DNA of 39,788 bases, from assembly GCA_023150895.1 (NCBI GenBank), contig JAKLJY010000074.1:1-39788 (forward strand), in the 5' to 3' direction. Made by a program: the position numbers and the translations under genes. The notes under the pieces are model-generated. The model saw only the letters and a program-made list of their open reading frames with translations, did no database searches and had not been told where the DNA came from. The stretch comes from Myxococcota bacterium (GTDB lineage Bacteria > Myxococcota_A > Bradymonadia > UBA7976 > UBA1532). Below are positions 8,712-15,838 of the stretch, piece after piece; the first letter of the stretch is position 1, and the number at the start of each line of letters is the position of its first letter.

Positions 8712-10304
8712 GCAGTCGATGCTCGCGTCGGGGGCCGGCGGCGAGAGATCGGGCGGTGGGGGCGCTGCGTCGAGGCTGCCGCCGACGTCGGGGAGGCGAA
8801 TGTCGGGGAGGCGAAAGTCCGTCGGCGGGGAGGCGTCCGGGCGCGCGTCCCCGCGCACGCCCTCGTCGGGTACCAGCGCCTGGTCGAGCGTCGTCGGAGC
8901 CCCGTCGACCGGCGCGCTGTCCAGCGTCGTCGGGCGCCCGTCGACCGGGAGGCCGCGGTCGGCGAGCCCGCCGCGGTCCATCGACGTCGCGTCGTGGGGG
9001 CGATGCGCATCGCGGGGCTGGAGCGAGGCGTCGGACGCCGGGTCCGGGCCCGAGCCGGCCGACTCACAGGCCTGGGCGACGCCGGCGGCCATCACCACGG
9101 CGACGAATCCGGCCCGGTGCCCCGCCTGCGCAGCGGCGGCCGAACTCGCGATGCGTTGAGCCGTGAAACAGAGGGGGTCCTCGGTCAGCGTGCCCGCCAC
9201 GGCGGCCGAGACACAGCGCGCCCCGCCCCGACACAGCGCACCGTGACTGCACGCCGCACAGGCCCCGGTGAGCTGCCCCGGCTGGAAGTCGCGGTTGTAG
9301 GCGAAGGCCCCGGGCCGGTACCAGATCGCGTCGAGCCGTTGGTGGCGCACATTGCCCTCGACGAAGGTCTCGCCGTCGAGCTTCGAGCCCCCGGGCGCGG
9401 ACCGGCGTTCCCCGTGGGCATCGGCGCGGAGTGAGAGGCAGCCCTTGACGCCGCCGTCCGCCTGGATGCCGATGGCCTGCAGGCCCGCCTGACAGCCGCG
9501 CCAGCACTCGTCGCGCCCTCGCCAGCCCCGGCCCCGGAGGACGTCGTCGTGCGGCCCGTAGTAGCCAATCGAGTCGCCGACCGTGAGCGTGAGACCGTGT
9601 GCCTTCACGGCGAGCTTCATGCGTGCCAGCAGGGGCACCAGGTACAGGAGGTCCCGGGGGGCGAGCACCTCGTCCCGATGCGCGTCCATCGTGCCCATGG
9701 GCTTGGCGAGCTGCAGACGCCACCCCTCGACCCCGGCGGCGAGGGCGAGATCCCGCACCGCCTCGAGCGCGTGAAGGTTGCGTCGGCTGACGGTGGTCAT
9801 CAGCGTGACCGGCAATCCGGCCGCGCGAAACGCCTCGACGGACTCGAACGCCGCGTCGAACGTGCCCTCGCCGCGGACGCCGTCGTGGATGTCGCGCGGG
9901 CCGTCGATGCTGACCGCGATGTTGCACAGGCCGGCGGCCCGCGCCCGACGGGCGATGTCTGCGGCCGCGTCGCGGTCCCGGAAAACGCCATTGGTGACCA
10001 TGTTCACCCGGACGCCGCGCGTGACGAGCGTTCGGGCGATCTGGTCCCAGTCGCGCCGCAGGGTCGGCTCGCCGCCCGAGAGCGTCACCAACTCCGTCCC
10101 GAGCGCGGCGAGCTGGCAGGCCACGTCGAGACACTCGGCCGTGCTCAGCTCCCCGGGACGAACATGGCCCGCCCGGGAGCCGCAGTGCCGACAGCGCAGG
10201 TTGCAGGCGAGCGTGAGCTCCCAGACGCAGGTCCGGGGGCGCCAGTCTCGCGCGATGACATGTTCGCGGTTCGAGGACTCGGGGGAGGGGGCTGCAAGGG
10301 ACAT
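8580..10304 (-). CDS. Radical SAM/SPASM protein with hydrophobic segment and C-terminal Cys-rich tandem repeat
   Basis: 574 residues from ATG 10304, with GGAG 7 nt upstream; an in-frame GTG at 10316 is less likely. Residues 34-41 hold the CxxxCxxC [4Fe-4S]/SAM motif (Cys34, Cys38, Cys41), and 77-80 the GGEP SAM-binding motif. Residues ~265-380 form a SPASM-type auxiliary cluster region with CWRGCQAG, KGCLSL, CAACSHGALC and CRGGARC. Such proteins are peptide maturases that make thioether, C-C or related crosslinks. Unusually, the chain continues without a stop: a hydrophobic stretch at 398-412 ending in a lipobox-like AQAC413, a ~115-residue Asp/Pro-rich linker, then residues 531-574, where 12 of 44 residues are Cys in two copies of a CA[QN]VCC-x-C-[ED]-YG-[VM] unit. 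The tail may be a fused substrate, or an exported disulfide-rich module joined by gene fusion. A sigma-54 promoter precedes the gene. Confidence 0.88.
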   Translation of the reverse strand: MSLAAPSPESSNREHVIARDWRPRTCVWELTLACNLRCRHCGSRAGHVRPGELSTAECLDVACQLAALGTELVTLSGGEPTLRRDWDQIARTLVTRGVRVNMVTNGVFRDRDAAADIARRARAAGLCNIAVSIDGPRDIHDGVRGEGTFDAAFESVEAFRAAGLPVTLMTTVSRRNLHALEAVRDLALAAGVEGWRLQLAKPMGTMDAHRDEVLAPRDLLYLVPLLARMKLAVKAHGLTLTVGDSIGYYGPHDDVLRGRGWRGRDECWRGCQAGLQAIGIQADGGVKGCLSLRADAHGERRSAPGGSKLDGETFVEGNVRHQRLDAIWYRPGAFAYNRDFQPGQLTGACAACSHGALCRGGARCVSAAVAGTLTEDPLCFTAQRIASSAAAAQAGHRAGFVAVVMAAGVAQACESAGSGPDPASDASLQPRDAHRPHDATSMDRGGLADRGLPVDGRPTTLDSAPVDGAPTTLDQALVPDEGVRGDARPDASPPTDFRLPDIRLPDVGGSLDAAPPPPDLSPPAPDASIDCAQVCCACEYGVLPPDVWETCCAPCANVCCECDYGMPPPPQCCP

Positions 10305-10346
10305 GGGAGGCTCCACGCGCCCGTCGGCGCAAACCTCACCCGGCGT

Positions 10347-10360
10347 GCATCGCGCGTGCC
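10347..10360 (-). promoter_or_regulatory. Sigma-54 (-24/-12) promoter of the radical SAM gene
   Basis: On the minus strand CGGCACGCGCGATGCA places GG (10360-10359) exactly 10 nt from GC (10348-10347), against the sigma-54 consensus TGGCACG-N4-TTGCA. The expected start of transcription is near 10335, leaving a ~30-nt leader before ATG 10304. The match includes the full GGCACG block; the -12 block is ATGC instead of TTGC. Confidence 0.7.
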
Positions 10361-10391
10361 GCTGTGGCGCGCCGACGGCACGGTCGTCCCG

Positions 10392-10450
10392 GTTTCCGGG
10401 GGGAAACGCGGTGCGCCGGGGGGGCGGCGTCCACGTTTCGACCCGGAAAC
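10392..10450. promoter_or_regulatory. Paired GTTTC-N6-GAAAC dyads (candidate enhancer)
   Basis: Two identical-arm palindromes lie between the cytochrome stop (10470) and the radical SAM promoter. One is GTTTC 10392-10396 with GAAAC 10403-10407, the other GTTTC 10435-10439 with GAAAC 10446-10450. Each has a 6-bp spacer. Their centres are 43 bp apart, close to four helical turns, and they sit about 60-115 bp upstream of the predicted transcription start, the usual place for activator sites at sigma-54 promoters. The inner dyad extends to GTTTCC/GGAAAC and could alternatively be a terminator stem, but no T-tract follows. Confidence 0.6.
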
Positions 10451-10469
10451 CCGAGAACCGGCAAAGACC

Positions 10470-13037
10470 TCAGTGGCGGCTGCCGCAGTTGGCCCCGATG
10501 AGCGGGTCGCAGGCGTAACCCAGCGCGGTGAAATCGAAGGCCGGATTGGCATGGCAATCCTGGCAGCCGAGGGCGTCGGCCGGCGGGGCGACCTCATGCT
10601 CGATGCCCATCCACATTTCGGTGTAGGCCCACGTCCAGGCGTCGTCCGTGTAGCTCACGTCCGGGCCGATCTGGCCGGCGACGCGGGCGCCCGCGGTCAG
10701 GCTGCTCGTCCAGAGGGCGCGCACGGCCTCCGGGGTGTACGCGGCGGCCGCCGGGATGGCCGGCCAGAAGCCGCCCGGTCCGAAGAGTTTCGGCACGAGG
10801 ACGAGCTGCCGAGCCGGGTCGACCGCCTGGCGGCCGCGCATGACCTTGAACGGCCAGATCTTGGCAGCGGCGTCGGCATGGTCGGCGACCGGCGTGCCGA
10901 GGATGATGGGGTCGGCCTCGCTGCCGGCGCCGGCCGGGTAGGTGTCGTCGGTCATCATGCGGCGGACACGACCGTCGTACCACGCGTACTCGGGACGCAC
11001 GCTCTTCTCCCAGACGAAGTCACCCTTCATCGCGTCGTAGACCGTGACCGGTGTGCCGTCCGCGGTGACGCCCTGCTCGACGCCGTTGTTGCCGCGGGTC
11101 CGGTTGCCGGCGGTCGACCAGTCCCAGTTCATCTTGGTGGGCTGCTGGCGGCTGAAGGCCGGCACGTGGCAGGTCTGACACGCGACATCCTGCGCGTGGT
11201 TGTTGAGCAGACCGTTGGCGTGGGGGGAGGCGCCGTGGCAGTTCGTGCAGTCGAGAGGACCCTCGGTCACGCCGATGTGTGCGCCCTGGCCCAGGATCAG
11301 GTGATTGTCCGCGGCGTGGCAGTCCGAACACTCCATCCCGCGCCCGAGGTGGACGTCCATCTCGATCGTCGCGTTCTTGAGCGCGCTGCCCATGTCGCCC
11401 TTCTTCACGTTGTCGCCGCCGCCGGCGTAGAAGTGACAGGCGCCGCAGTTGTCGCGGGTCGGGCGCCCGACGCTGCGGGCGGCGAGGGTCAGATCGGCGG
11501 CCGGCACGGGGGCGCCGGCGGTGCCGGTGGCCTTCGCGTACCCCGATGCGCCGTCCGCGTGGCAGACGAGGCAGTCGATCTTCGTGGCGTCGTCGAAGTT
11601 GAACGTGTCGTCGCGCCAGCCATACCCGGCGTGGCACTGGGTGCAGCGGGTCTCGTTCGAGTCCGTGGCGATGCAGAAGTTGTTGATGAGCGTCCGCTTG
11701 CCCTGCGTCGTCTCGCCCTCGTGGCCTTCGAGGTTGGGCGTGGGGCCGGCCCACTTCCAGTGCGCGGTCTGCAGGAAGTCGTGACCCTCGTTGGGGTGGC
11801 ACTCGAGGCACTGCGTCGTGACCGCCGGACCGTCGGCGAACGGGCCCGCGAGGGCCTCGAATCCGGCGTGCATGCCCACGGGACGACACAGACCGGCCAT
11901 GCACAGTTCGTCATCGGCGCAGGTGTCGACGCAGGCGGGCGCGGCGCCGGTGGTGTCGCACATCTGGCAGGGTCCGCAGGCGGGTTCGCAGGCCGGCGGC
12001 GGCGGCTCGACGGGGGCGACGCAGCGGCCGGCCTCGCAGAGCAGCCCTTCGGCGCAGTTGTTCACGCAGACCGGCGTCTCACCGCTGGTGTCGCAGCGCT
12101 GGCAGTCGCCACAGGCGGGCTCGCAGGTGGCTGGCGGCGGGACGATCGGCGCCACGCAGGTGCCCCCCTCGCACACGAGGCCGGGGGCGCAGTGGTCGAC
12201 GCACACGGGCGTCTCACCGCTGGTGTCGCAGGTCTGGCAGGCCTGGCAGGCCGGCTCGCAGGTGGCTGGCGGGGGGACGATCGGCGCCACGCAGGTGCCG
12301 TTCTCGCACACGAGGCCGGCGGCGCAGTTGTCGACGCACACGGGCGTCTCACCGGTGGTGTCGCAGGTCTGGCAGGCATCACACGCCGGCTCGCAGGTGG
12401 CCGGCGGGGGCACGACCGGCGCGACGCAGGTGCCGTTCTCGCAGACGAGGCCGGCGGCGCAGTTGTCGACGCAGACGGGCGTCTCACCGCGGGTGTCGCA
12501 GGTCTGGCAGGCGTCGCAGGCGGGGGTGCACGTCGCCGGCGGGGGCACGACCGGCGCGACGCAGGTGCCGTTCTCGCAGACGAGGCCCTCGGCGCAGTTG
12601 TCGACGCACACCGGGGTCTCACCGCTGGTGTCGCAGGTCTGGCAGGCATCACACGCGGGCTCGCACGTCTCGGGGGTCGGCGGGGGCACGACCGCCGCAA
12701 CGCAGGTGCCGTTCTCGCACGTCGTGCCGTCGCCGCAGAAGGAGATGCAGGCCGGCGCCTCGCCGCTCGTGTCGCACGCTTCGCAGCCGTTCGTGTCGCA
12801 CGCCGGGGTGCAGGTGGCGGGCGGGGTGACGGAGCCGCCCTCGCCGGCGTCCGGCTGCGCGACCTGTCCGCCCGAGCCGTTGCCGCCGGTCGGGGGGGTC
12901 ACCGTGCCGGCGGTCCCACCGCCGCCGTCGTCGTCGCCGCACGCGGGCAGCAGGAGGCCGAAGCCGAAGACGGTCGAAGTCAGGAGGGCCGGGGCCGACA
13001 GGCGCGTCAGCGAGCGCCGGGGTCGCAGGCGGGACAT
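10470..13037 (-). CDS. Octaheme c-type cytochrome lipoprotein (OTR-like) with seven 8-Cys repeats
   Basis: 855 residues from ATG 13037, preceded by AAGGAG about 8 nt upstream; the upstream extension of the frame has no signal sequence. Residues 1-28 form a lipoprotein signal (basic start, STVFGFGLLLPAC lipobox). After a Gly/Pro linker, residues 76-384 contain seven repeats of ~44 residues, each with eight Cys. Residues ~390-855 hold exactly eight CXXCH heme-c motifs between 410 (CLECH) and 829 (CQDCH): CLECH, CTQCH, CLVCH, CGACH, CSDCH, CTNCH, CQTCH, CQDCH. Eight hemes plus the sequence flavour around FCIATDSNETRCTQCH fit the octaheme tetrathionate-reductase (OTR) family, whose members reduce tetrathionate, nitrite or hydroxylamine in vitro. 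It is predicted to be a periplasm-facing or surface electron-transfer protein. It is transcribed away from a PAS-type sigma-54 activator and followed by the radical SAM gene. Confidence 0.9.
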   Translation of the reverse strand: MSRLRPRRSLTRLSAPALLTSTVFGFGLLLPACGDDDGGGGTAGTVTPPTGGNGSGGQVAQPDAGEGGSVTPPATCTPACDTNGCEACDTSGEAPACISFCGDGTTCENGTCVAAVVPPPTPETCEPACDACQTCDTSGETPVCVDNCAEGLVCENGTCVAPVVPPPATCTPACDACQTCDTRGETPVCVDNCAAGLVCENGTCVAPVVPPPATCEPACDACQTCDTTGETPVCVDNCAAGLVCENGTCVAPIVPPPATCEPACQACQTCDTSGETPVCVDHCAPGLVCEGGTCVAPIVPPPATCEPACGDCQRCDTSGETPVCVNNCAEGLLCEAGRCVAPVEPPPPACEPACGPCQMCDTTGAAPACVDTCADDELCMAGLCRPVGMHAGFEALAGPFADGPAVTTQCLECHPNEGHDFLQTAHWKWAGPTPNLEGHEGETTQGKRTLINNFCIATDSNETRCTQCHAGYGWRDDTFNFDDATKIDCLVCHADGASGYAKATGTAGAPVPAADLTLAARSVGRPTRDNCGACHFYAGGGDNVKKGDMGSALKNATIEMDVHLGRGMECSDCHAADNHLILGQGAHIGVTEGPLDCTNCHGASPHANGLLNNHAQDVACQTCHVPAFSRQQPTKMNWDWSTAGNRTRGNNGVEQGVTADGTPVTVYDAMKGDFVWEKSVRPEYAWYDGRVRRMMTDDTYPAGAGSEADPIILGTPVADHADAAAKIWPFKVMRGRQAVDPARQLVLVPKLFGPGGFWPAIPAAAAYTPEAVRALWTSSLTAGARVAGQIGPDVSYTDDAWTWAYTEMWMGIEHEVAPPADALGCQDCHANPAFDFTALGYACDPLIGANCGSRH
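11886..12812 (-). repeat. Seven tandem 8-Cys repeats within the cytochrome gene
   Basis: The unit is ~132-141 bp, encoding C-x3-C-x2-C-x2-C-x8-C-x3-C-x5-C-x4-C followed by a VAPxVPPPA linker; the first copy has an extra insertion between its second and third Cys. The core words CDTSGETPVCV and CENGTCVAP recur nearly unchanged. Copies 2-5 are the most alike at DNA level, pointing to recent expansion; copies 1 and 7 are the most diverged. Confidence 0.9.
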
Positions 13038-13170
13038 GGGGGAGACTCCTTCGCAGGGGGGGTGGAGACAGCCGGGGGCCGTAGGCCGGGGATTCGACGA
13101 AGAGCGCCACTCCCGGGGACGGGGGCGCCGGGATCGCTCCCGGCCCCGAGAGGGGCGCTGCCGGGCATTT

Positions 13171-13184
13171 GCACCGGGCGTGCC
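13171..13184 (-). promoter_or_regulatory. Sigma-54 (-24/-12) promoter of the octaheme cytochrome gene
   Basis: Minus strand reads TCGGCACGCCCGGTGCAAAT: GG (13184-13183), N10, GC (13172-13171), matching TTGGCACG-N4-TTGCA at all but two positions. Predicted transcription start is near 13159, giving a leader of ~120 nt before ATG 13037. The 342-bp gene-free stretch 13038-13379 holds this promoter and the activator-site array; no small ORF or RNA gene is evident in it. Confidence 0.75.
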
Positions 13185-13270
13185 GACCCGAACGGCCGGT
13201 GCCGGACGACCCGCAAGTCCGCGCGCCACGCGGCTCGGCGCGGATCACTTGTCCTGGGTCATGCCGGCCT

Positions 13271-13352
13271 GTGTTGCGTGGTGTTGCGTCGTGTTGCCGG
13301 CGCGACGATGGTGACAGGCAACGTTGCGCAACATCACGCAACACGACACAAC
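13271..13352. promoter_or_regulatory. Phased GTTGC/GCAAC half-site array (candidate enhancer)
   Basis: GTGTTGC is repeated head-to-tail at 13271, 13281 and 13291. After a 20-bp gap the inverse motif GCAAC appears at 13318, 13328 and 13338, with a near match ACAAC at 13348; one extra GTTGC at 13323 makes local palindromes with its neighbours. Within each block the period is exactly 10 bp, so sites fall on one helix face. The array is ~90-170 bp upstream of the cytochrome sigma-54 promoter and ends 27 bp before the start codon of the divergent activator, a layout suited to activation of the former and autoregulation of the latter. Confidence 0.7.
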
Positions 13353-13379
13353 GCACTGCAGAACCGAGCGCGGCCACCG

Positions 13380-14846
13380 ATGCGAACCCAACCGACCCGA
13401 ACCGATGCCTCGATGCTGGCGGCGCTGCGGCGTCTCTTCCCCGGGGGGACGGCCGATCAGTTCCTGGACCCGCTGCTCGACGGTCTGCCCTGCGGCATCT
13501 TCGCGATCGATCTCGACGGTCGCATCACCGCCTGGAACCGGCAGATGGAGGCCTTGACCGGCTTCGAACGGGACGACGTGCTCGGGCAGGGCTGCGAGGT
13601 GCTCGATGGTTCGACCTGCGGCGGCGGCCCGTGTCCGGTCGGCGGCGGCGCGCCCTGCGCGCTCTTTCGCGAGGGGGGCGTGCGCGACCGCCGGTGTACG
13701 ATCCGGACCCGCGGCGGCGAGCAGATTCCGGTTCTGAAGAGCGCGCAGATGGTCCTCGACACGTCGGGCGCACCCCTCGGCGCCTTCGAGACCGTGACCG
13801 ATCTGCGCGCCGTCGAGCGGCTCGAAGCCGATCTCGAGGCGCTGCGGCGCACCGTCGCGGCCACGGAGGGCATGCGCGGTCTGATCGGCGGGCACCCCTC
13901 CATGGCGCGCCTCCGGGAGATCATCGCGTTGGCAGCCGCGACCGAGGCCTCCGTCCTGGTGCAGGGCGAGACGGGGACGGGCAAGGAGCTCGTCGCCCGG
14001 GCCATTCACGACGCCAGCCCCCGACGGGGCGGCCCGTTCGTCCGCGTCGCATGCTGCGCGCTCTCCGAGTCGCTCCTCGAGAGCGAACTCTTCGGGCACG
14101 TGCGCGGAGCGTTCACCGGCGCGGTCAGCGGTCGGGTCGGCCGCTTCGAGGCCGCCGACGGCGGGACGATCTTCCTCGACGAGATCGGCGACATCTCGCC
14201 GGCCTTGCAGGCCAAGTTGTTGCGCGTCCTGCAGGAGCGCGAGTTCGAGCGGGTCGGCGACAACCGCACGGTGAAAGTGGACATCCGGGTGGTGACGGCG
14301 ACGAACCGCGATCTCGCGGCACTGTGTCGAGAAGGTCGGTTCCGGCAGGACCTCTACTACCGCCTGGCGGTCATGCCCCTCGTGGTGCCGCCGTTGCGCG
14401 CACGCCGCAGCGACATCCCGCTGCTGGTCTCGCACTTCCTCGACCGCCTCGCCGCGCGCGCCGGGCGGCCGGTTCCGCGGCTGACGGCGTCCGCCCTGGC
14501 TGCGTTGGTGGATGCCCCCTGGCCGGGCAACGTCCGCGAGCTCGAGCACGCGCTGGAGTACGCGTGGGTGCTCAGTCCGCAGGGCGTCATCGAGGCTGGG
14601 GCCTTGCCCGCGGCCGTCTCGAGCCCGGTCACGGGGCACGTGCCCGTGAGGGACGGGCAGGCCGGCGTCGAGGGGACCGTCGAGCCGACCTCACCGACAC
14701 GGCGGCGCAAGGTCGCGGGCCCCGGTCGAGCCGTCCTCGAAGCCACGCTCGCCACCCACGGGGGCTCGTGTACCCGAACCGCGGAAGCGCTGGGCGTGCA
14801 CCGTGTGACGCTGTGGAAGTGGTTGCGGGCCGCCGGACTCGGCTGA
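13380..14846 (+). CDS. PAS-AAA+-Fis sigma-54 transcriptional activator
   Basis: 488 residues from ATG 13380, where the PAS domain begins within 30 residues; the frame is open for more than 1200 codons upstream, but that part is antisense to other genes. PAS domain ~30-145 contains a Cys cluster (Cys72, 80, 85, 93, 106), a pattern seen in other enhancer-binding proteins that may bind metal or act as a redox sensor. The sigma-54 AAA+ core has Walker A GETGTGKE (~196-203), GAFTGA (~244-249), and Walker B FLDEIGDI. The C-terminal Fis-type HTH is ~445-486. No receiver domain is present, so sensing is probably direct. It is divergent from the octaheme cytochrome gene, with the sigma-54 promoter and the phased array between them, making it the natural regulator. 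No clear Shine-Dalgarno is seen. The stop is 7 nt from the next convergent gene. Confidence 0.93.
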   Translation: MRTQPTRTDASMLAALRRLFPGGTADQFLDPLLDGLPCGIFAIDLDGRITAWNRQMEALTGFERDDVLGQGCEVLDGSTCGGGPCPVGGGAPCALFREGGVRDRRCTIRTRGGEQIPVLKSAQMVLDTSGAPLGAFETVTDLRAVERLEADLEALRRTVAATEGMRGLIGGHPSMARLREIIALAAATEASVLVQGETGTGKELVARAIHDASPRRGGPFVRVACCALSESLLESELFGHVRGAFTGAVSGRVGRFEAADGGTIFLDEIGDISPALQAKLLRVLQEREFERVGDNRTVKVDIRVVTATNRDLAALCREGRFRQDLYYRLAVMPLVVPPLRARRSDIPLLVSHFLDRLAARAGRPVPRLTASALAALVDAPWPGNVRELEHALEYAWVLSPQGVIEAGALPAAVSSPVTGHVPVRDGQAGVEGTVEPTSPTRRRKVAGPGRAVLEATLATHGGSCTRTAEALGVHRVTLWKWLRAAGLG

Positions 14847-14853
14847 CGGCGCG

Positions 14854-15768
14854 TCACTTCCCCATCAGGCTGCCCCAGTCCTGCGCGGGGACGCCGGGGG
14901 TCGGGGTGGCCTCGACGGCGTGTTTCGCGTCCGACAGGGACTTCGCCCAGAGGACGGCCCCCGCCGCGGGGAGCGCGCTGACGGCAGCGGCAAGCAACGT
15001 CGCCGGCACGACGGTACGCAGGGGCAGGGCCGCGAGCGCTCCGAGGGGCCCGAGCAATGCGACGGCGGCGGGCCCCGCGGGCAGGTCGCCGTAGAAGTGC
15101 GCGTAGACGACGCCGCCGAAGAGCGCCACGTTGACCGCAGCCACCGCGGAGCGCCCGACGGTGAGCCGGGGCAGTCGCCAGGTCAGGAGGGAGGCCAGGC
15201 CCGCGACCGCGGCCACCCCGCCGAGGGCCTGCCCGATGAGCGCCGTGCCCGAGAGGACCGCGGCGAGGGAGGCGCCGATGGCGGTCGAGCAGAGGCTCGC
15301 CAGGATCGTCGGACCGGGCAGGAAGGTCGCCAGTCGGTCGACGACCAGCCAGACGAAGAGCAAGACCCCGCCGGCCTGTGCGACGCGATCGTGCGCCGCG
15401 TACTCTCCGCCCAGAATCGGCGCAAGGTACAGGCGCAGCATGACCAGCACGGCCAGGGCGGCGAGCGGGGCCAGAAGGCCGAGGCGCGGCCGCTGCTCGA
15501 GCAAGAGGAACGGCAGCGGCAGGGCGACGGCGAAGATCGGCGCCCAGTCGCGCGTGTCGACGGGCGGAATCGTCGGGAAGGCGACGATCCCGATCCACGA
15601 GACCGCCAGCGCGACCGCGAGCGACACGGCCAGCACGCCGGGTCGCTCCGGCGTCGTGGCGCCGCGCCGAACCGAAAGGCCCGCCGCGGCGACGCCCGTC
15701 AGGGCCAGGGCCGGATACAGGATGAGATGCAGGAAGGCATCGAGCTTGAGTTGTGTACCGACGTCCAT
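14854..15768 (-). CDS. Polytopic membrane protein of unknown function
   Basis: 304 residues with about nine hydrophobic helices, Ala/Leu/Val-rich, for example near 12-33, 45-63, 72-88, 96-112, 130-148, 155-180, 185-200, 205-225 and 230-262. The loop GGEYAAHDRVAQAG lies between helices. His residues are sparse (His14, one in EYAAHD, one in YAHFYG), which could suggest a cytochrome-b-like redox membrane protein, but no recognisable heme-ligand pairing or catalytic motif is seen. ATG 15768 lies 70 nt after the yceI stop on the same strand, so the two are probably one operon. YceI genes often accompany b-type membrane cytochromes, making a lipid- or quinone-related role conceivable; this is inference only. 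Confidence 0.75.
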   Translation of the reverse strand: MDVGTQLKLDAFLHLILYPALALTGVAAAGLSVRRGATTPERPGVLAVSLAVALAVSWIGIVAFPTIPPVDTRDWAPIFAVALPLPFLLLEQRPRLGLLAPLAALAVLVMLRLYLAPILGGEYAAHDRVAQAGGVLLFVWLVVDRLATFLPGPTILASLCSTAIGASLAAVLSGTALIGQALGGVAAVAGLASLLTWRLPRLTVGRSAVAAVNVALFGGVVYAHFYGDLPAGPAAVALLGPLGALAALPLRTVVPATLLAAAVSALPAAGAVLWAKSLSDAKHAVEATPTPGVPAQDWGSLMGK

Positions 15769-15838
15769 GGGTGCCTGACCTCGTCCCTCACCGGGTGCGC
15801 CGCGGGCCTGCGAATCGGCCGGCCCGCGTGCCCCCGCC

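Noticed and set aside
11791-13314. Plus-strand open frame with regular repeats opposite the cytochrome
   Set aside because: Antisense image of the seven 8-Cys repeats; its repeat period equals theirs.
13271-13352. CRISPR-like or iteron-like array
   Set aside because: The repeats are only 5-7 bp with 10-bp period and no unique spacers, and no replication or Cas gene is adjacent. An activator-site array fits better.
9549-13379. A very long plus-strand open frame running into the sigma-54 activator
   Set aside because: Only the part from 13380 has family motifs; the rest is antisense to the radical SAM and cytochrome genes and is open because of the high GC content.
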